A stretch of DNA of 64,000 nucleotides from NCBI RefSeq assembly GCF_014212125.1, contig NZ_JACJVP010000024.1:248001-312000 (forward strand), in the 5' to 3' direction. Source of the DNA: Cohnella nanjingensis (GTDB lineage: Bacteria > Bacillota > Bacilli > Paenibacillales > Paenibacillaceae). A program made the position numbers and the translations under genes. Of the stretch, positions 33,331 through 43,342 are shown in pieces. Position 1 is the stretch's first letter, and each line of letters opens with the position of its first letter. The notes below the pieces were generated by a model. The model saw nothing but the letters and a program-made list of their open reading frames with translations. It was not told the DNA's origin and did no database searches.

Positions 33331-33373
33331 AGAGGCTGCCCCCGGTCTGTGTAGACCTACTGGGACAGCCTCT
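33331..33373 (-). terminator. terminator of the SLH surface protein gene
   Basis: AGAGGCTG...CAGCCTCT arms (33331-33338 and 33366-33373) enclose a second stem GGTCT/AGACC. On the minus strand the stem is followed by TTTTGCGTG. Confidence 0.8.
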
Positions 33374-33392
33374 GAATACTTCATTGTTCTCT

Positions 33393-36300
33393 CTATTTCT
33401 TGGCAGCTTGGCCGATTAGGTTCAGCAGCACCGTGACCGCTTCCGCCCGCGTCATCTTGCCGGACGGATCGAACCGGTTCGCGCCTTTGCCTTCGGTTAA
33501 GCCCAGCTTCCGGATGGCGCTTACCGCGCCTTTCGCCCACGCCGGAATGTCCTTGTCGTCCGCGAAGCCGGTCTCCGCGTTTGCCTCGAGCGGCTGCCCG
33601 AGCGCGTTCGCGATCATCGCCGCCATCTCGGCCCGCGTGACCGCGGCGTTCGGACGGAAGCTGCCGTCGCCGAAGCCCTTGAGGATGCCGGCTTGCACCG
33701 CTTGCGCGATCGCCTCCCGCGCCCAGGTGCCGATCTTCTCCTGGTCCGAGAACGCCAGCTCGCCGCCGGCTCCTTGAAGCTTCAGCGCCTTCGCCAGCAT
33801 GACGGCGAATTCCGCGCGCGTCACGGTCTGGTTCGGCTTGAAGGTGCCGTTCGCGTAGCCGGAGACGATCCCGGCGCCGACGGCTTGCAGGATCTTCGCT
33901 TCGGCCCAGTGGCCGGAGACGTCACCGAACTTCGGCGCCGGACCGGTCTGAGGCACGTCCGCCTTGTCTACCGCGAATACGGCGAATGTGCCCGCTTGCT
34001 TGGTCTCCACGGAGATGCGATTGCCGTTCACCTTGCCGTTCGCGACGGACAGCCATTTCTTGCCGGCTTCGTCATAGTAGAATATGGCCGGCTCTTGGCT
34101 GCTCTTCAAGCTTGCCGGTTGGAAGACCAGGGTCAACGTCGCCGGCTTCGAGAGGTTCTCGGAGCCGCTCTTCGCGATGACGTAGATCGGGCTGACGAGA
34201 ATCTCGCCATGTTGGATCAGCGATTGAGGATTCGTCGCTTCCTCGATCGTCAGCTTGATCTCTCGATCCGTCGCGCCTGCCGGGATGGAGAGGCTTACCC
34301 GGCTCCCCAGACTGACTTCTCCCGCTTGACCGGCGGGCAGCGTCAGCTGGCCGTTGGCGGAGGCCGCCGGACCGCCCGGAGGCGAGGTCGCCCCATCGCC
34401 GTTACCGCCGCTGCCGCCACCGCCATTCCCGTTACCGCCACCGCCGCTGCTGGCGGATGCGCGATACACGTTGACCGTGTACGTTTTCTTCGTGCCGTCC
34501 CTTGCCGTCACTTCGATGACGATCTCGTTCTGGCCTGCCGCGAGACTGATCGCCTCGCTGGCGGCTCCGCCCGCGACCGTCTGGCCGTTGACGCGGATCG
34601 CGGCCTGCGGATCGGCGGCGGCAGCCGTGACGGTCACGCTCGCCACGCTGTTCGCCACGCTGGCTCCGTACGTCGACGTTCCCGGCACGAAGGCCGGGCT
34701 TAGCGCGCCGCTAGAGAGCGCCAATCCGCTCAAGTCCGCGTTGCTGCCGGAGATGCGGTTCACGTTGACCGTGTAGACGTTCACTGTGCCGTCCTCGGCC
34801 GTCACGCCGATGCGGATCGGGTTCGGGCCCACCTGCAAGCCGGTCGCCTGATAGCTGTATACCGAACCCGTCACCGACCGGTATACGGCGCCCGTCACCG
34901 ACACGGTCTGGGTCGGATCCGCGTAGGCGAGAGACAGATCCAGGCTGGTCGTCTCGTAGTCCAAGCTTACTTCGTAGTTCAGGACTTGCGGCGCGAATGC
35001 CGGAGACAACGTCGCCTGATCCACGCTTAAATCGGACAGCAGCGCATTGTTGCTAAGCCATTGGGCATACAAGACCCAGCCTTCCGTACCCATGACGAAC
35101 GCATCTCCCGCGCCGTAGCCCGTCCCGCTGCCGTCCGCGGCCGTATTCCAGCCCGCGAACGTATAGCCGGTCTTCGTCAGGCCTTCAGTATTGCCCTGGA
35201 CGATCACGCTGCTGTTGTAGGCGTGATCGTCGGTAGCCGGTACGCTGCCGCCGGTGCTGCCGTTGCCTACGTAGGAGACGGGGTAACGATTGACCGTCCA
35301 TACCGCGTACAACGTCACGCCAGCCGCGCCGATCGCAAATGTGTCGCCCGCGCCGTAGCTCGTACCGCTGCCATCGGCCTTCGTATTCCAGCCCGCGAAC
35401 GTATGCCCGATCTTCTCCAGCCCGCCGACGTTGCCGAGCACCGTGACGGTCGTCTCGAAGTCGTAGCTGCCGTCCTCCGGCGCATCTCCGCCGGTCTGGC
35501 CGTTGCCGTCATAGACGACGGTGTAGCTGTTGATCGCCCACTTGGCATAGAGCGTGACATCTGCCGCGCCGATCGTGAAGGCGTCCGCCTCCGCGTAGGT
35601 CGTGCCGCTGCCGTCCGCGGCCGTATTCCAGCCATCGAACGTGTAGCCCGTCTTCTCCAGCCCGCCGGCGTTGCCTTGCACGACGACGCTCGTGTCGTAG
35701 ACGTGGCTGCCGCTGGCCGGTACGCTGCCGCCGGTGCTGCCGTTGCCGTCATAGACGACCGCGTAGCTGTTGATAGTCCACTTGGCATAGAGCGTGACAT
35801 CCTCCGCGCCGATCGTGAATGTATCCGCCTCGGCGTAGCTCGTGCCGCTCTCGTCAGCCTTCGTATTCCACCCTGCAAAGGTATATCCGGTCTTGACCAA
35901 GCTTCCGTTGTTGCCTAGTACCGCGACCGTCGTGTCGTAATCATGTCTCATGTCTGCCGGTACGCTGCCGCCCGTGCTGCCGTTGCCGTCGTAGGCGACC
36001 TTGTAGCTGTTGATCGACCATGTCGCGAACAGCGTCACGTCCTCCGCGGGCATTGTGAAGGTTGCTGCCGCGGCATATGCCGTGCCGCTGCCGTCCGCCT
36101 TCGTGTTCCAGCCCGCGAACGTATATCCCGTCTTGATCAGTTGGCCGGGATTGCCCGGTACGGTCACGCCGGTATTGTAGTCATGGCTTTCGACCGCAGG
36201 CGCGCTGCCGCCGGTGCTGCCATTGCCGTCGTAGGCGACCGCGTAGCTATTAACGCTCCACTTCGCGTACAGCGTCACGTCTTCCGCGCCGATCGCAAAT

Positions 36301-39242
36301 GCGTCACCCGCGCCGTAGCTCGCACCGCTGCCGTCCGCTTTCGTGTTCCAGCCAGCGAACGTATAGCCCGTCCGAACCAACTGGCCGGTGTTGCCCGCCA
36401 CTTGCACGTTCGTATCGTAGACGTGGCTGCTGCTCTCGGGAACGATGCCGCCCGTGCTGCCGTTGGCGTCGTAGGCGACCGCGTAGCTGTTGATCGACCA
36501 CTGCGCGTACAGCGTCACGTTCGCCGCGCCGATGGCGAACGTGTCCCCGGCGCCGTATCGCGCGCCGCTGCCGTCCGCCGCCGTATTCCAGGACTTGAAC
36601 GTATGGCCCGTCTTTTCCAGGCTGCCTTGGCTCGGCACCGTTACGCTTTTGCCGTAGTCCTGATAGCTAGTCGCCGGGGCGCTGCCGCCCGTGCTGCCGT
36701 TGCCCGCATAGGTCACCGAGTAGCTGTTGATCGCCCACTTCGGATACAACGTCACGTCGGCCGCGCCGACGGTGAGCGTATCGCCGGGGTTGTAGCTCGT
36801 CCCGCTGCCGTCAGCCGCCGTATTCCAACCGGCGAACGTATAGCCTGTCCGAACCAGCAGGTCGGTATTGCCCGGTACCGTGACGCTCGTGCCGTAGAGA
36901 TGGCTGCCGCTGGCAGGCGCGCTGCCGCCCGTGCCGCCGTTGCCGGCATAAGCGACCGTGTAGCTGTTCGGCGACCACTTCGCATACAGCGTCACGCCTG
37001 CCGCGCCCATGGCGAAGGTGTCGCCCGGGCCGTAATTCGTGCCGCTGCCATCCGCTTTCGTATTCCAGCCCGCGAACGAATGGCCGGTCTTGATCAGGTT
37101 GCCGGTGTTGCCCGCCACGGGGACGCTCGTATTGTAGTCGTAGCTGCCGCCTGCAGGCGCATTGCCGCCCGTGCTGCCGTTGCCGTCGTAGGCGACGGCG
37201 TAACTGTTGGCCTTCCACTTGGCATACAGCTGCGTGTCGCCCGCGATCGCCGTCGCGAACGAGAACGGCGCCGACAGGCCGCTATCCGCATACCAGCCGT
37301 CGAAGGTGTAGCCCGTCTTCGTCGGCGCCGCCGGCTCGGATGCCGTGCTGCCGTAAGTTCTCGTCTGGCTGCTCACCGCCGATCCGCCGTTGCTGTCGAA
37401 GCTGACCGTGTAGCTGTTGGCCTTCCACTTCGCGTACAGCGTCACGCCTGCCGCGCCCATGACGAAGGTGTTGCCGGGCGCGTAGCTTGTGCCGCCGCCG
37501 TTCGCCGCGGTATTCCACCCGTCGAAGGCGTGGCCGGTTTTGACGAGATTGCCGGAATTGCCGGCGACGGTCACGCTCGATTGATAGTCGTAGCTGGCAT
37601 CCACGGGCGGAGTGCCGCCGGTGCTTCCGTTGCCGTCATAGTGCAGGGGGAAAGTGCCCAGCTTCCACTGCGCGTAGAGCGTCACGTCTCCCTCGCCCAT
37701 CTTGAACGAGGCTCCCGCCGCATAGCCGGTGCCGCTGCCGTTCGCCGCGGTATTCCACCCGTTCCATACATAGCCGGTATTGGCGAGATTGCCGGTGTTC
37801 CCCGCTACGTTGACGTTAGTATCGTAGGCATAGCTTCCGTTGGCGGGTACGCTGCCGCCGGTGCTGCCGTTGGCATTGTAGGAGACCGTAAAGCTTGCGA
37901 GGACCCATTTCGCGTACAAGATCGCGCCGGACGATCCGAGCGCGAACGTCTCCCCTGCCCGGTAGACCGTCCCGCTGCCGTCCGACGCGAGCGTCCAACC
38001 GTCCAGCACGTAGCCCGTTTTTTGCAGATTGCCGGTATTGGCGAGCACTTTCACGCTGGCGTTGTTGTCGTAGCCGGCGCCGTCGACCGGAACGGCTCCG
38101 CTCGTGCTGCCGTTGCCGTCGTAGGCGACGGTGTTCTTGAGCGCGATGACGGTCGCTTTCCAGCCCTTGCCCCGATCTTGGAAGGCGACGTACGGAACGC
38201 CGTCTTGAAAAGCCAAGGACGTGTACCACGCGCCATCGGCGAAGTAGGCATCGCCTCCGACGAGCTCCCAGCCGCTGCCGTTGAACTTTCGGATTTCGGC
38301 TTTGCCGGAAAAGGTCTGGCAAGCGACATAAGGCGTGCCGCTCTCGAAGGCGAGGTTGTTAAACGTGGACTGCTCCGACGAAAAGCCGGCGTTGCCAACC
38401 ATTTGCCAGCCTCCGTCGTAGACCATCACCGAAGTGCGGCTGCCGTTCGCGCTATCCGAGAAAGCCATATACGGCTTGCCGTTATAGAAAGTCACGGAGA
38501 TATCGCTAGCCTGGCCCGGCGTGAATCCTTTGCTGCCTAGCGGCGACCAGTTGCTTCCGTTAAACATCGACACCGAGCCTCTGGACGCGGCGTCTATCGT
38601 ATCCCGGTAACCGGCATAGACGATACCGTTGTTGACGGCGATCGAGACGTAGTTTGCCTGATTTCCCGAGAAGGGGCCGCCTCCGACGGTATCCCAGCCG
38701 CTCCCGTTGAACTTTTTTACCACGCCTTTATAGCTATTGGTTTTATCCTGATAGCCGACATACAACGAACCGTTGTCGATGTACAGCGAGGAATAATCGG
38801 ATGAGCCCGAAGACACGCTGCCCCCGCCGACGCCCGTCCAGGTATTGCCGCTTAGCGTCATCAAGGTGGTCTTGGCGCCGTTTCCGGCATCCGCAAAGGC
38901 GACATAGGGCGTTCCGTTCCAAAATTTCAATGCGATGTACGTCGCGGCGCCGGCGGAAAATCCGCCATTGCCGACGAGCGTCCATCCGCTGCCGTCGTAT
39001 TTCATCACCGTCGCCTTGTTGCCGTTGCTCCAATCGGCGAACGCGACATAAGGCGTCCCGTCGGAGAACGCCAGCGAGGTATAGCCGACCTGTCCGGGCG
39101 AAAATCCGGCGCCGCCAACCGGGCTCCACTTCTTGAGTTCGGCGGCGTAGGCAGGCTTGCCCTCGAGCGCCAGCCATCCCGGGATCCCCCCGAAGGCTAC
39201 CAGCAGCGCGAGCAGCAGCATTCTGATTCTTTTCCAGCTCAT
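33393..39242 (-). CDS. giant SLH-domain surface protein with InlB-type repeats
   Basis: The 1949-residue protein has a signal peptide (cleavage near AYA-AEL, residue 34). Residues about 35-370 hold seven beta-propeller-like repeats with the pattern YTSLAFSDGTPYVAFAD. Residues about 375-1370 hold thirteen InlB-type (Listeria-Bacteroides, PF09479) repeats of about 75 residues with YDGNGSTGGSVP and GYTFAGWNTKADGSGT. Two cadherin-like beta-sandwich domains, a Gly-rich linker, a ZU5-like domain and three SLH domains (last: WAKGAVSAIRKLGLTEGKG) follow. The SLH domains should bind pyruvylated cell-wall polymer. GGGAGG precedes the ATG. It is probably an adhesin or wall-associated protein. Confidence 0.93.
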   Translation of the reverse strand: MSWKRIRMLLLALLVAFGGIPGWLALEGKPAYAAELKKWSPVGGAGFSPGQVGYTSLAFSDGTPYVAFADWSNGNKATVMKYDGSGWTLVGNGGFSAGAATYIALKFWNGTPYVAFADAGNGAKTTLMTLSGNTWTGVGGGSVSSGSSDYSSLYIDNGSLYVGYQDKTNSYKGVVKKFNGSGWDTVGGGPFSGNQANYVSIAVNNGIVYAGYRDTIDAASRGSVSMFNGSNWSPLGSKGFTPGQASDISVTFYNGKPYMAFSDSANGSRTSVMVYDGGWQMVGNAGFSSEQSTFNNLAFESGTPYVACQTFSGKAEIRKFNGSGWELVGGDAYFADGAWYTSLAFQDGVPYVAFQDRGKGWKATVIALKNTVAYDGNGSTSGAVPVDGAGYDNNASVKVLANTGNLQKTGYVLDGWTLASDGSGTVYRAGETFALGSSGAILYAKWVLASFTVSYNANGSTGGSVPANGSYAYDTNVNVAGNTGNLANTGYVWNGWNTAANGSGTGYAAGASFKMGEGDVTLYAQWKLGTFPLHYDGNGSTGGTPPVDASYDYQSSVTVAGNSGNLVKTGHAFDGWNTAANGGGTSYAPGNTFVMGAAGVTLYAKWKANSYTVSFDSNGGSAVSSQTRTYGSTASEPAAPTKTGYTFDGWYADSGLSAPFSFATAIAGDTQLYAKWKANSYAVAYDGNGSTGGNAPAGGSYDYNTSVPVAGNTGNLIKTGHSFAGWNTKADGSGTNYGPGDTFAMGAAGVTLYAKWSPNSYTVAYAGNGGTGGSAPASGSHLYGTSVTVPGNTDLLVRTGYTFAGWNTAADGSGTSYNPGDTLTVGAADVTLYPKWAINSYSVTYAGNGSTGGSAPATSYQDYGKSVTVPSQGSLEKTGHTFKSWNTAADGSGARYGAGDTFAIGAANVTLYAQWSINSYAVAYDANGSTGGIVPESSSHVYDTNVQVAGNTGQLVRTGYTFAGWNTKADGSGASYGAGDAFAIGAEDVTLYAKWSVNSYAVAYDGNGSTGGSAPAVESHDYNTGVTVPGNPGQLIKTGYTFAGWNTKADGSGTAYAAAATFTMPAEDVTLFATWSINSYKVAYDGNGSTGGSVPADMRHDYDTTVAVLGNNGSLVKTGYTFAGWNTKADESGTSYAEADTFTIGAEDVTLYAKWTINSYAVVYDGNGSTGGSVPASGSHVYDTSVVVQGNAGGLEKTGYTFDGWNTAADGSGTTYAEADAFTIGAADVTLYAKWAINSYTVVYDGNGQTGGDAPEDGSYDFETTVTVLGNVGGLEKIGHTFAGWNTKADGSGTSYGAGDTFAIGAAGVTLYAVWTVNRYPVSYVGNGSTGGSVPATDDHAYNSSVIVQGNTEGLTKTGYTFAGWNTAADGSGTGYGAGDAFVMGTEGWVLYAQWLSNNALLSDLSVDQATLSPAFAPQVLNYEVSLDYETTSLDLSLAYADPTQTVSVTGAVYRSVTGSVYSYQATGLQVGPNPIRIGVTAEDGTVNVYTVNVNRISGSNADLSGLALSSGALSPAFVPGTSTYGASVANSVASVTVTAAAADPQAAIRVNGQTVAGGAASEAISLAAGQNEIVIEVTARDGTKKTYTVNVYRASASSGGGGNGNGGGGSGGNGDGATSPPGGPAASANGQLTLPAGQAGEVSLGSRVSLSIPAGATDREIKLTIEEATNPQSLIQHGEILVSPIYVIAKSGSENLSKPATLTLVFQPASLKSSQEPAIFYYDEAGKKWLSVANGKVNGNRISVETKQAGTFAVFAVDKADVPQTGPAPKFGDVSGHWAEAKILQAVGAGIVSGYANGTFKPNQTVTRAEFAVMLAKALKLQGAGGELAFSDQEKIGTWAREAIAQAVQAGILKGFGDGSFRPNAAVTRAEMAAMIANALGQPLEANAETGFADDKDIPAWAKGAVSAIRKLGLTEGKGANRFDPSGKMTRAEAVTVLLNLIGQAAKK

Positions 39243-39573
39243 GTTCGATCCTCCCGTTCTTCTGGCGGTCGCTCCTCTTTCCTCCTTGGATTCTCGATAT
39301 CGACGCGGTTCATAGGAGTATGCATGGTTTCACCTCGTTTTCATCGGATCGGCAAGATCCTTTTTGTCCATGATCAGCATACCGTTCGCATGTGCACCAA
39401 AACTGAAAAGAAAGCGCTTCATGTCAGGTTTGGGACAAAAAAAGTCGAAGGATGCATAGAAATGACGGGATTTCTAGAAAGAGACGGCGGAAACGATGCC
39501 GATAAGGAACAAGGATGATCGTTCCCGACCGCAGAACCGCGCGGCGTTCCCGCAAATCGGTTTGAGACCACGA
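39243..39573. other. upstream region of the SLH gene
   Basis: No gene is supported here. The region holds the ribosome binding site and leader of the SLH gene and a GAAAGCGCTTC palindrome (39411-39421) that resembles half of a CcpA cre site on the plus strand; no clear promoter was found. Confidence 0.4.
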
Positions 39574-39702
39574 GAAAAAGTCGGGTTCGCGCACGGGGCT
39601 GGGTGGGTTGAAGTCCGGGATAACGCGAAAGTCGGGTTCGCGCACGGGGCCTGGTGGGGTTGAAGTCCGGGAACGCGAAAAGTCAGGTAACGCGCGGCGC
39701 CG
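39574..39702. repeat. 51-bp tandem array 4, two to three units
   Basis: The GTCGGG/GTCAGG box lies at 39580, 39631 and 39682, exactly 51 bp apart. Two copies are nearly identical (GTTCGCGCACGGGGC, GGTTGAAGTCCGGG); the third is partial. CGCGAA and TTCGCG flank the box in the second copy as 6-bp arms. The array ends about 20 nt before the point where proS homology begins. Confidence 0.85.
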
Positions 39703-39721
39703 GTGTCGTTCAGCTGCGAGC

Positions 39722-40974
39722 TGGGAGGGCGTAGACCGCTCCTATAGGCGCATGTACGAGGCCTACACTCGGATTTTCGAGCGTTGCGGCCTGGTCTTCC
39801 GGGCGGTCGAAGCCGATCCCGGCGCCATCGGCGGCGAAGGCGGGACCCACGAGTTCATGGCGATCGCCGAAGCGGGCGAAGATACGATCGCGTCATGCAC
39901 GCGGTGCGGCTACAGCGCGAACTTGGAGCAAGCGGAAACGGGCTTGCCGGAGGAGGACGCCGAGGGGATGGCGGAGGCCGAAGAGAGGCGAGGAGCGATT
40001 GCGGAGGCGGATGTCGAAGAAGCAGAGCGCATCTATACGCCCGGCATTCGGACGATCGAGCAGCTGACGTCCTCTCTCGGGATCGAGCCGCGGCACGTTA
40101 TCAAGACGCTGATCTACTTCGCGGACGGGCAGCCGGTAGCCGTGCTGGTGCGAGGGGACCACGAAGCGAACGAAGCCAAGCTGCTCCGCGCTTTGAATGC
40201 CGAGCAGGCGGAGCTGGCCGATGCCCCGACACCGTCGCGTCGGTCACGGGGGCGCCCCCGGGCTTCGCGGGGCCGATCGGCCTGGGCATCCCGATCCTTG
40301 TAGACGAGGCGGTCGCGCGGATGCCGTCCGGCGTCTGCGGGGCGAACGAGGCGGATTATCATGTCCGTCGCGCGGTTCCGGGCCGGGACTTCGCCGTTCA
40401 TCGCACCGGGGATTTCCGCAACGCGCGGGAAGGCGACCGCTGTCCGCGCTGCGGGCAAGGCGAGCTGCGTCTGGGCAGAGGGATCGAGGTCGGCCACGTC
40501 TTTAAGCTGGGGACCAAATACAGCGAAGCGCTCGGAGCCGCGTATCTGGACGCGGAGGGACGCGAGCGGCCGCTCCTCATGGGATGCTACGGAATCGGCG
40601 TCTCGCGGCTGCTGGCGGCGATCGTCGAGCAGCGCCATGACGACAAAGGCATCGTCTGGCCGGCCGCGATCGCGCCTTATCGGGCGCATATCGTGCCCGT
40701 ATCCGCACGCGACGAGACGCAGAAACGCGTGGCGGAGGCGCTCTATGAGGAGCTTGCGCGGCTGGGGATCGAAGCGCTGCTGGACGACCGGGACGAGCGG
40801 GCCGGCGTCAAGTTCAACGATGCGGACCTGATCGGCATTCCGTACCGCATCGTCGTCGGCAAGCAGGCCGGGGAGGGCCTCGTCGAGTATACGGTCCGAG
40901 CGGACGGGGAGAAGCGCCTGCTGACGGTCCAAGATGTGATCGCGCGCATCCGCGAGGCCGCTGCGGCTACATGA
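39722..40974 (+). pseudogene. proS: prolyl-tRNA synthetase gene, 5'-truncated and frameshifted
   Basis: Homology starts at GVDRSYRRMYEAYTRIFERC, which in intact ProRS lies about 150 residues from the start; class II motifs 1 and 2 are missing. The editing (INS) domain is present (YTPGIRTIEQLTSSLGIEPR). At about 40224-40228 the frame changes: LADAP in one frame continues as DTVASVTGAPPGFAGP in another, consistent with loss of one G. The rest (motif 3 GCYGIGVSRLLAAIVEQ and the anticodon-binding domain to VIARIREAAAA) is intact. An intact proS must exist elsewhere. The gene end overlaps the convergent MraY-like gene by 8 nt. Confidence 0.88.
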
Positions 40975-41920
40975 GGAAGCGCCAGATCAGCCAGGAAACG
41001 ATTGCGGACAGCCACGAGACGAAGCCGAAGATCATGACGATTTTGTTTTCGCTCCAGCCGTACTTGAGGCTGAAGTGAAAATGGATCGGCGTCATGCGGA
41101 AGATGCGAAGCTTCGTCTTCTTGTAGTACCAAACCTGCAGCATGACGGAAAACTGCTCGGCCAGATAGACGGAGAACAGCAGCGGAATGAGGATTTCGAC
41201 TTTTTCGAGCACGGCCAGGAAGGCGAGCGAACCGCCGATCGCGAGCGATCCGGTATCGCCCATGAACGCCTTGGCCGGGTAGATGTTGTAAAGAAACAGG
41301 CCGAGCAGGCAGCCGATCATGACGAGGGAGAACGTCTTTACTTCGGCATGCTCCGAGATCGCGAAGAAGAAAAAGTAGGTCGGAATGGCGACGTTGATGA
41401 GGAGCCCGTCCAGTCCGTCCGTAAAGTTGATCGCGTTGGCCGACCCGACGATAAAGAGCACCACGAGGATCAGATAAACGTATAAGGGGAGCTGAAGACT
41501 GAACCCGCCGAACAGGGCGATATCCGGACTCAGATCGAACTGGTAGAGCAGGACGAACAGCAGCAAGATCGTGACGGCGAATTGGCAGATCAGCTTCGTC
41601 CGCCCGGACATCCCGGACGGATCTTGATAGGCGGCCTTCTTGAAGTCGTCCATGAAGCCGATCAGGCTGAACAGCACGAAAGTGCCGCCCAAAAATACGA
41701 TCAGCGGCTCCGGGTGGAAATAGGCGGACGTAGCGACGCCCGTGAGCAGGATGAGGCCGGCCATCAGCGGCGTGCCGCGCTTGGCCTGATGGTCGGGCGG
41801 CAGTTCGACCCGGATGGGCTGGGTGAGCTTCAAAGTGCGCAGCCCCCAGATGAGCAGGGGCGTCAGCATCGCGACGAGCAGGAAGGACAGGCCTAAGGCG
41901 CGAAGCAGCGAAAAGTTCAT
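40967..41920 (-). CDS. MraY-like phospho-N-acetylmuramoyl-pentapeptide transferase paralogue
   Basis: The 317-residue polytopic membrane protein has about ten hydrophobic segments and the family motifs KRGTPLMAG, the Mg-binding NAINFTDGLDG, AFMGDTGSLAIGG and the His-rich TPIHFHFSLKYGWSE that defines MraY against WecA. MraY makes lipid I from UDP-MurNAc-pentapeptide and undecaprenyl phosphate. The place is not a division/cell-wall cluster, and the sequence carries no murein neighbours, so it is likely a second copy beside the essential mraY; it could alter wall precursor supply or resistance. Confidence 0.88.
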   Translation of the reverse strand: MNFSLLRALGLSFLLVAMLTPLLIWGLRTLKLTQPIRVELPPDHQAKRGTPLMAGLILLTGVATSAYFHPEPLIVFLGGTFVLFSLIGFMDDFKKAAYQDPSGMSGRTKLICQFAVTILLLFVLLYQFDLSPDIALFGGFSLQLPLYVYLILVVLFIVGSANAINFTDGLDGLLINVAIPTYFFFFAISEHAEVKTFSLVMIGCLLGLFLYNIYPAKAFMGDTGSLAIGGSLAFLAVLEKVEILIPLLFSVYLAEQFSVMLQVWYYKKTKLRIFRMTPIHFHFSLKYGWSENKIVMIFGFVSWLSAIVSWLIWRFLM

Positions 41921-42064
41921 CGGAGGTACGCTCCCTTAACGAGATCTCTTGTCCTATTATACTTTCGGCAGGCGGACGAATATGCCTTTTAGCCGCTGGG
42001 CGTCACGTTGCGATTCGCGAGCGTGTCCGCAGCCGGCATGTTCGGGTATGCGGCGGCGCCGGAC

Positions 42065-43045
42065 TTAACACTGCGAAGGCTGAATCTTCTGCAGATTGGA
42101 GATGACTGCCTCGTCGATCGGCAGATTCAGCCGGCTCATCGCCAGGAGGACGGCCCCGGCGGCGGGGGAGAATCGGGGCTGAACCACGGCGAAGCGCTTG
42201 CGTTTGCCTGCCTGCAGCCGTTCCTTGAGGGAGCGGGAGAAGTAGGGGCTGGCGACGACGCTGCCCGTAAACGCGACCGGGACCGTGTCATCGGAGAAGG
42301 CGGGGGCCAGCAGTTCGATGCCGACCCTGATCTGGGCGATCGCCCGGTCCGAGACGCGAATGGCGACGGCGCTCCCCCGATCGGCGGCGGCCGTGACGAA
42401 CGGGGCGAATCGGCCGAAGCGCAGGTCGCGTTCCTGCCGGTCTTCCTCGAATCCGGTGCGGGCGAGGCTGTAGAACTCAGCGATGGAGCGCACATCCCAA
42501 TGCGCCAGCATGGACTGAACGAGGCCATCGTCGGTGGAGTCCGCATTCCCCGCGAGAACCTCATAGACGGCATCATAGGCGATGAAGCGCGCGGCGCTGG
42601 CGGCATAGTGGCGGAAGTCGTAGTTGCGCAGGGGGCGGCCGTCTTCGGCAATGCCGACGATGATCGACCCCGTCCCCGAGATGACGATGATGCCGGGCTG
42701 CGCCATGAACGCGCCGTAATGGGCGACGATCGCATCATTGACGTGCCACTTCGGACAGGCGAGGCCCGGGAGATCGGTCAGCGGTTCGACCCAGGCCAGA
42801 TCCTCTTCCGAATCATAGCCGGCGATGCCCGCCGCGACGCCCAGCACCTCGCGCGTCGTTTTGCCCGCCTTCTCGAGCGCGGATCGCATGGCGTTCCGGA
42901 CATTCTGCGTGGCGGACGCGTCCTTGTAGACGGAGGCGGCGCCATGGGCCGCATACGACAGCACGTTCCCGGCGACATCGCAGATCATCACCCGGGTATG
43001 GGTCCCGCCGCCGTCGACGCCAATCACGATTCCATTAACGGACAT
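42065..43045 (-). CDS. BadF/BcrA-type ATPase, N-acetylglucosamine kinase-like
   Basis: The 326-residue protein belongs to the actin-like ATPase fold: the phosphate-1 loop GVDGGGTHTR near the N-terminus, the connect/phosphate-2 region VISGTGSIIVGI, and GSVVASPYFSRSLKERL near the end. Bacterial single-gene members are usually N-acetylglucosamine or related sugar kinases and not benzoyl-CoA reductase activators, since no reductase genes are nearby. ATG 43045 follows GAGGGA; ATG 43066 is an alternative. It stands alone between the MraY-like and luciferase-like genes. Confidence 0.82.
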   Translation of the reverse strand: MSVNGIVIGVDGGGTHTRVMICDVAGNVLSYAAHGAASVYKDASATQNVRNAMRSALEKAGKTTREVLGVAAGIAGYDSEEDLAWVEPLTDLPGLACPKWHVNDAIVAHYGAFMAQPGIIVISGTGSIIVGIAEDGRPLRNYDFRHYAASAARFIAYDAVYEVLAGNADSTDDGLVQSMLAHWDVRSIAEFYSLARTGFEEDRQERDLRFGRFAPFVTAAADRGSAVAIRVSDRAIAQIRVGIELLAPAFSDDTVPVAFTGSVVASPYFSRSLKERLQAGKRKRFAVVQPRFSPAAGAVLLAMSRLNLPIDEAVISNLQKIQPSQC

Positions 43046-43342
43046 ATTGAATCCCTCGTTAGCCATTTGGTTTTAATATTTCCGGCCGATTCCTCATGGA
43101 TGGCTCTAATGATATATACACCGCACAGCCATCTGTTTCCTCTTTGGCGTTACGATTCGGGAATTGCCGGCGTAATTTCCGAAGATCGACCGATGCCGAC
43201 GGTACGCTGGAACGAGGGGGGGAGCGGAGGCGGGGATGAACTTGGCCGCCAAAGCCGTGCAGGCCACAGCCAACAGCAAGGGCGCCCCCGATAGCGGGGA
43301 CGCCCTGCCTGCAGCCGGCGAACCGGCTAGCGGGATGCCGTG
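43046..43342. other. intergenic region between the kinase and oxidoreductase genes
   Basis: About 300 nt with no supported gene. A GC-rich inverted repeat (AGGGCGCCCC around 43280-43289, with GGGGACGCCCT at 43297-43307) could form a hairpin but lacks a T-run. Confidence 0.5.

Noticed and set aside
32668..33540. Repetitive open frames on the minus strand across array 2 (290 and 203 codons)
   Set aside because: Same cause as in array 1; two overlapping frames on the same strand are equally open, which argues against coding.
35943..38540. An 865-codon open frame on the plus strand opposite the SLH protein gene
   Set aside because: It is the antisense of the InlB-type repeats, whose period and codon use keep the opposite frame open. 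The protein is repetitive, rich in Arg and Ala, and lacks a ribosome binding site, while the minus-strand gene has a signal peptide and known domains.
39411..39421. CcpA cre site upstream of the SLH gene
   Set aside because: GAAAGCGCTTC matches only the core of the cre consensus; the outer TG and CA positions do not fit.
42065..43045. Benzoyl-CoA reductase activator
   Set aside because: The fold family fits, but no reductase subunits are present and the length and context match sugar kinases of the same family.
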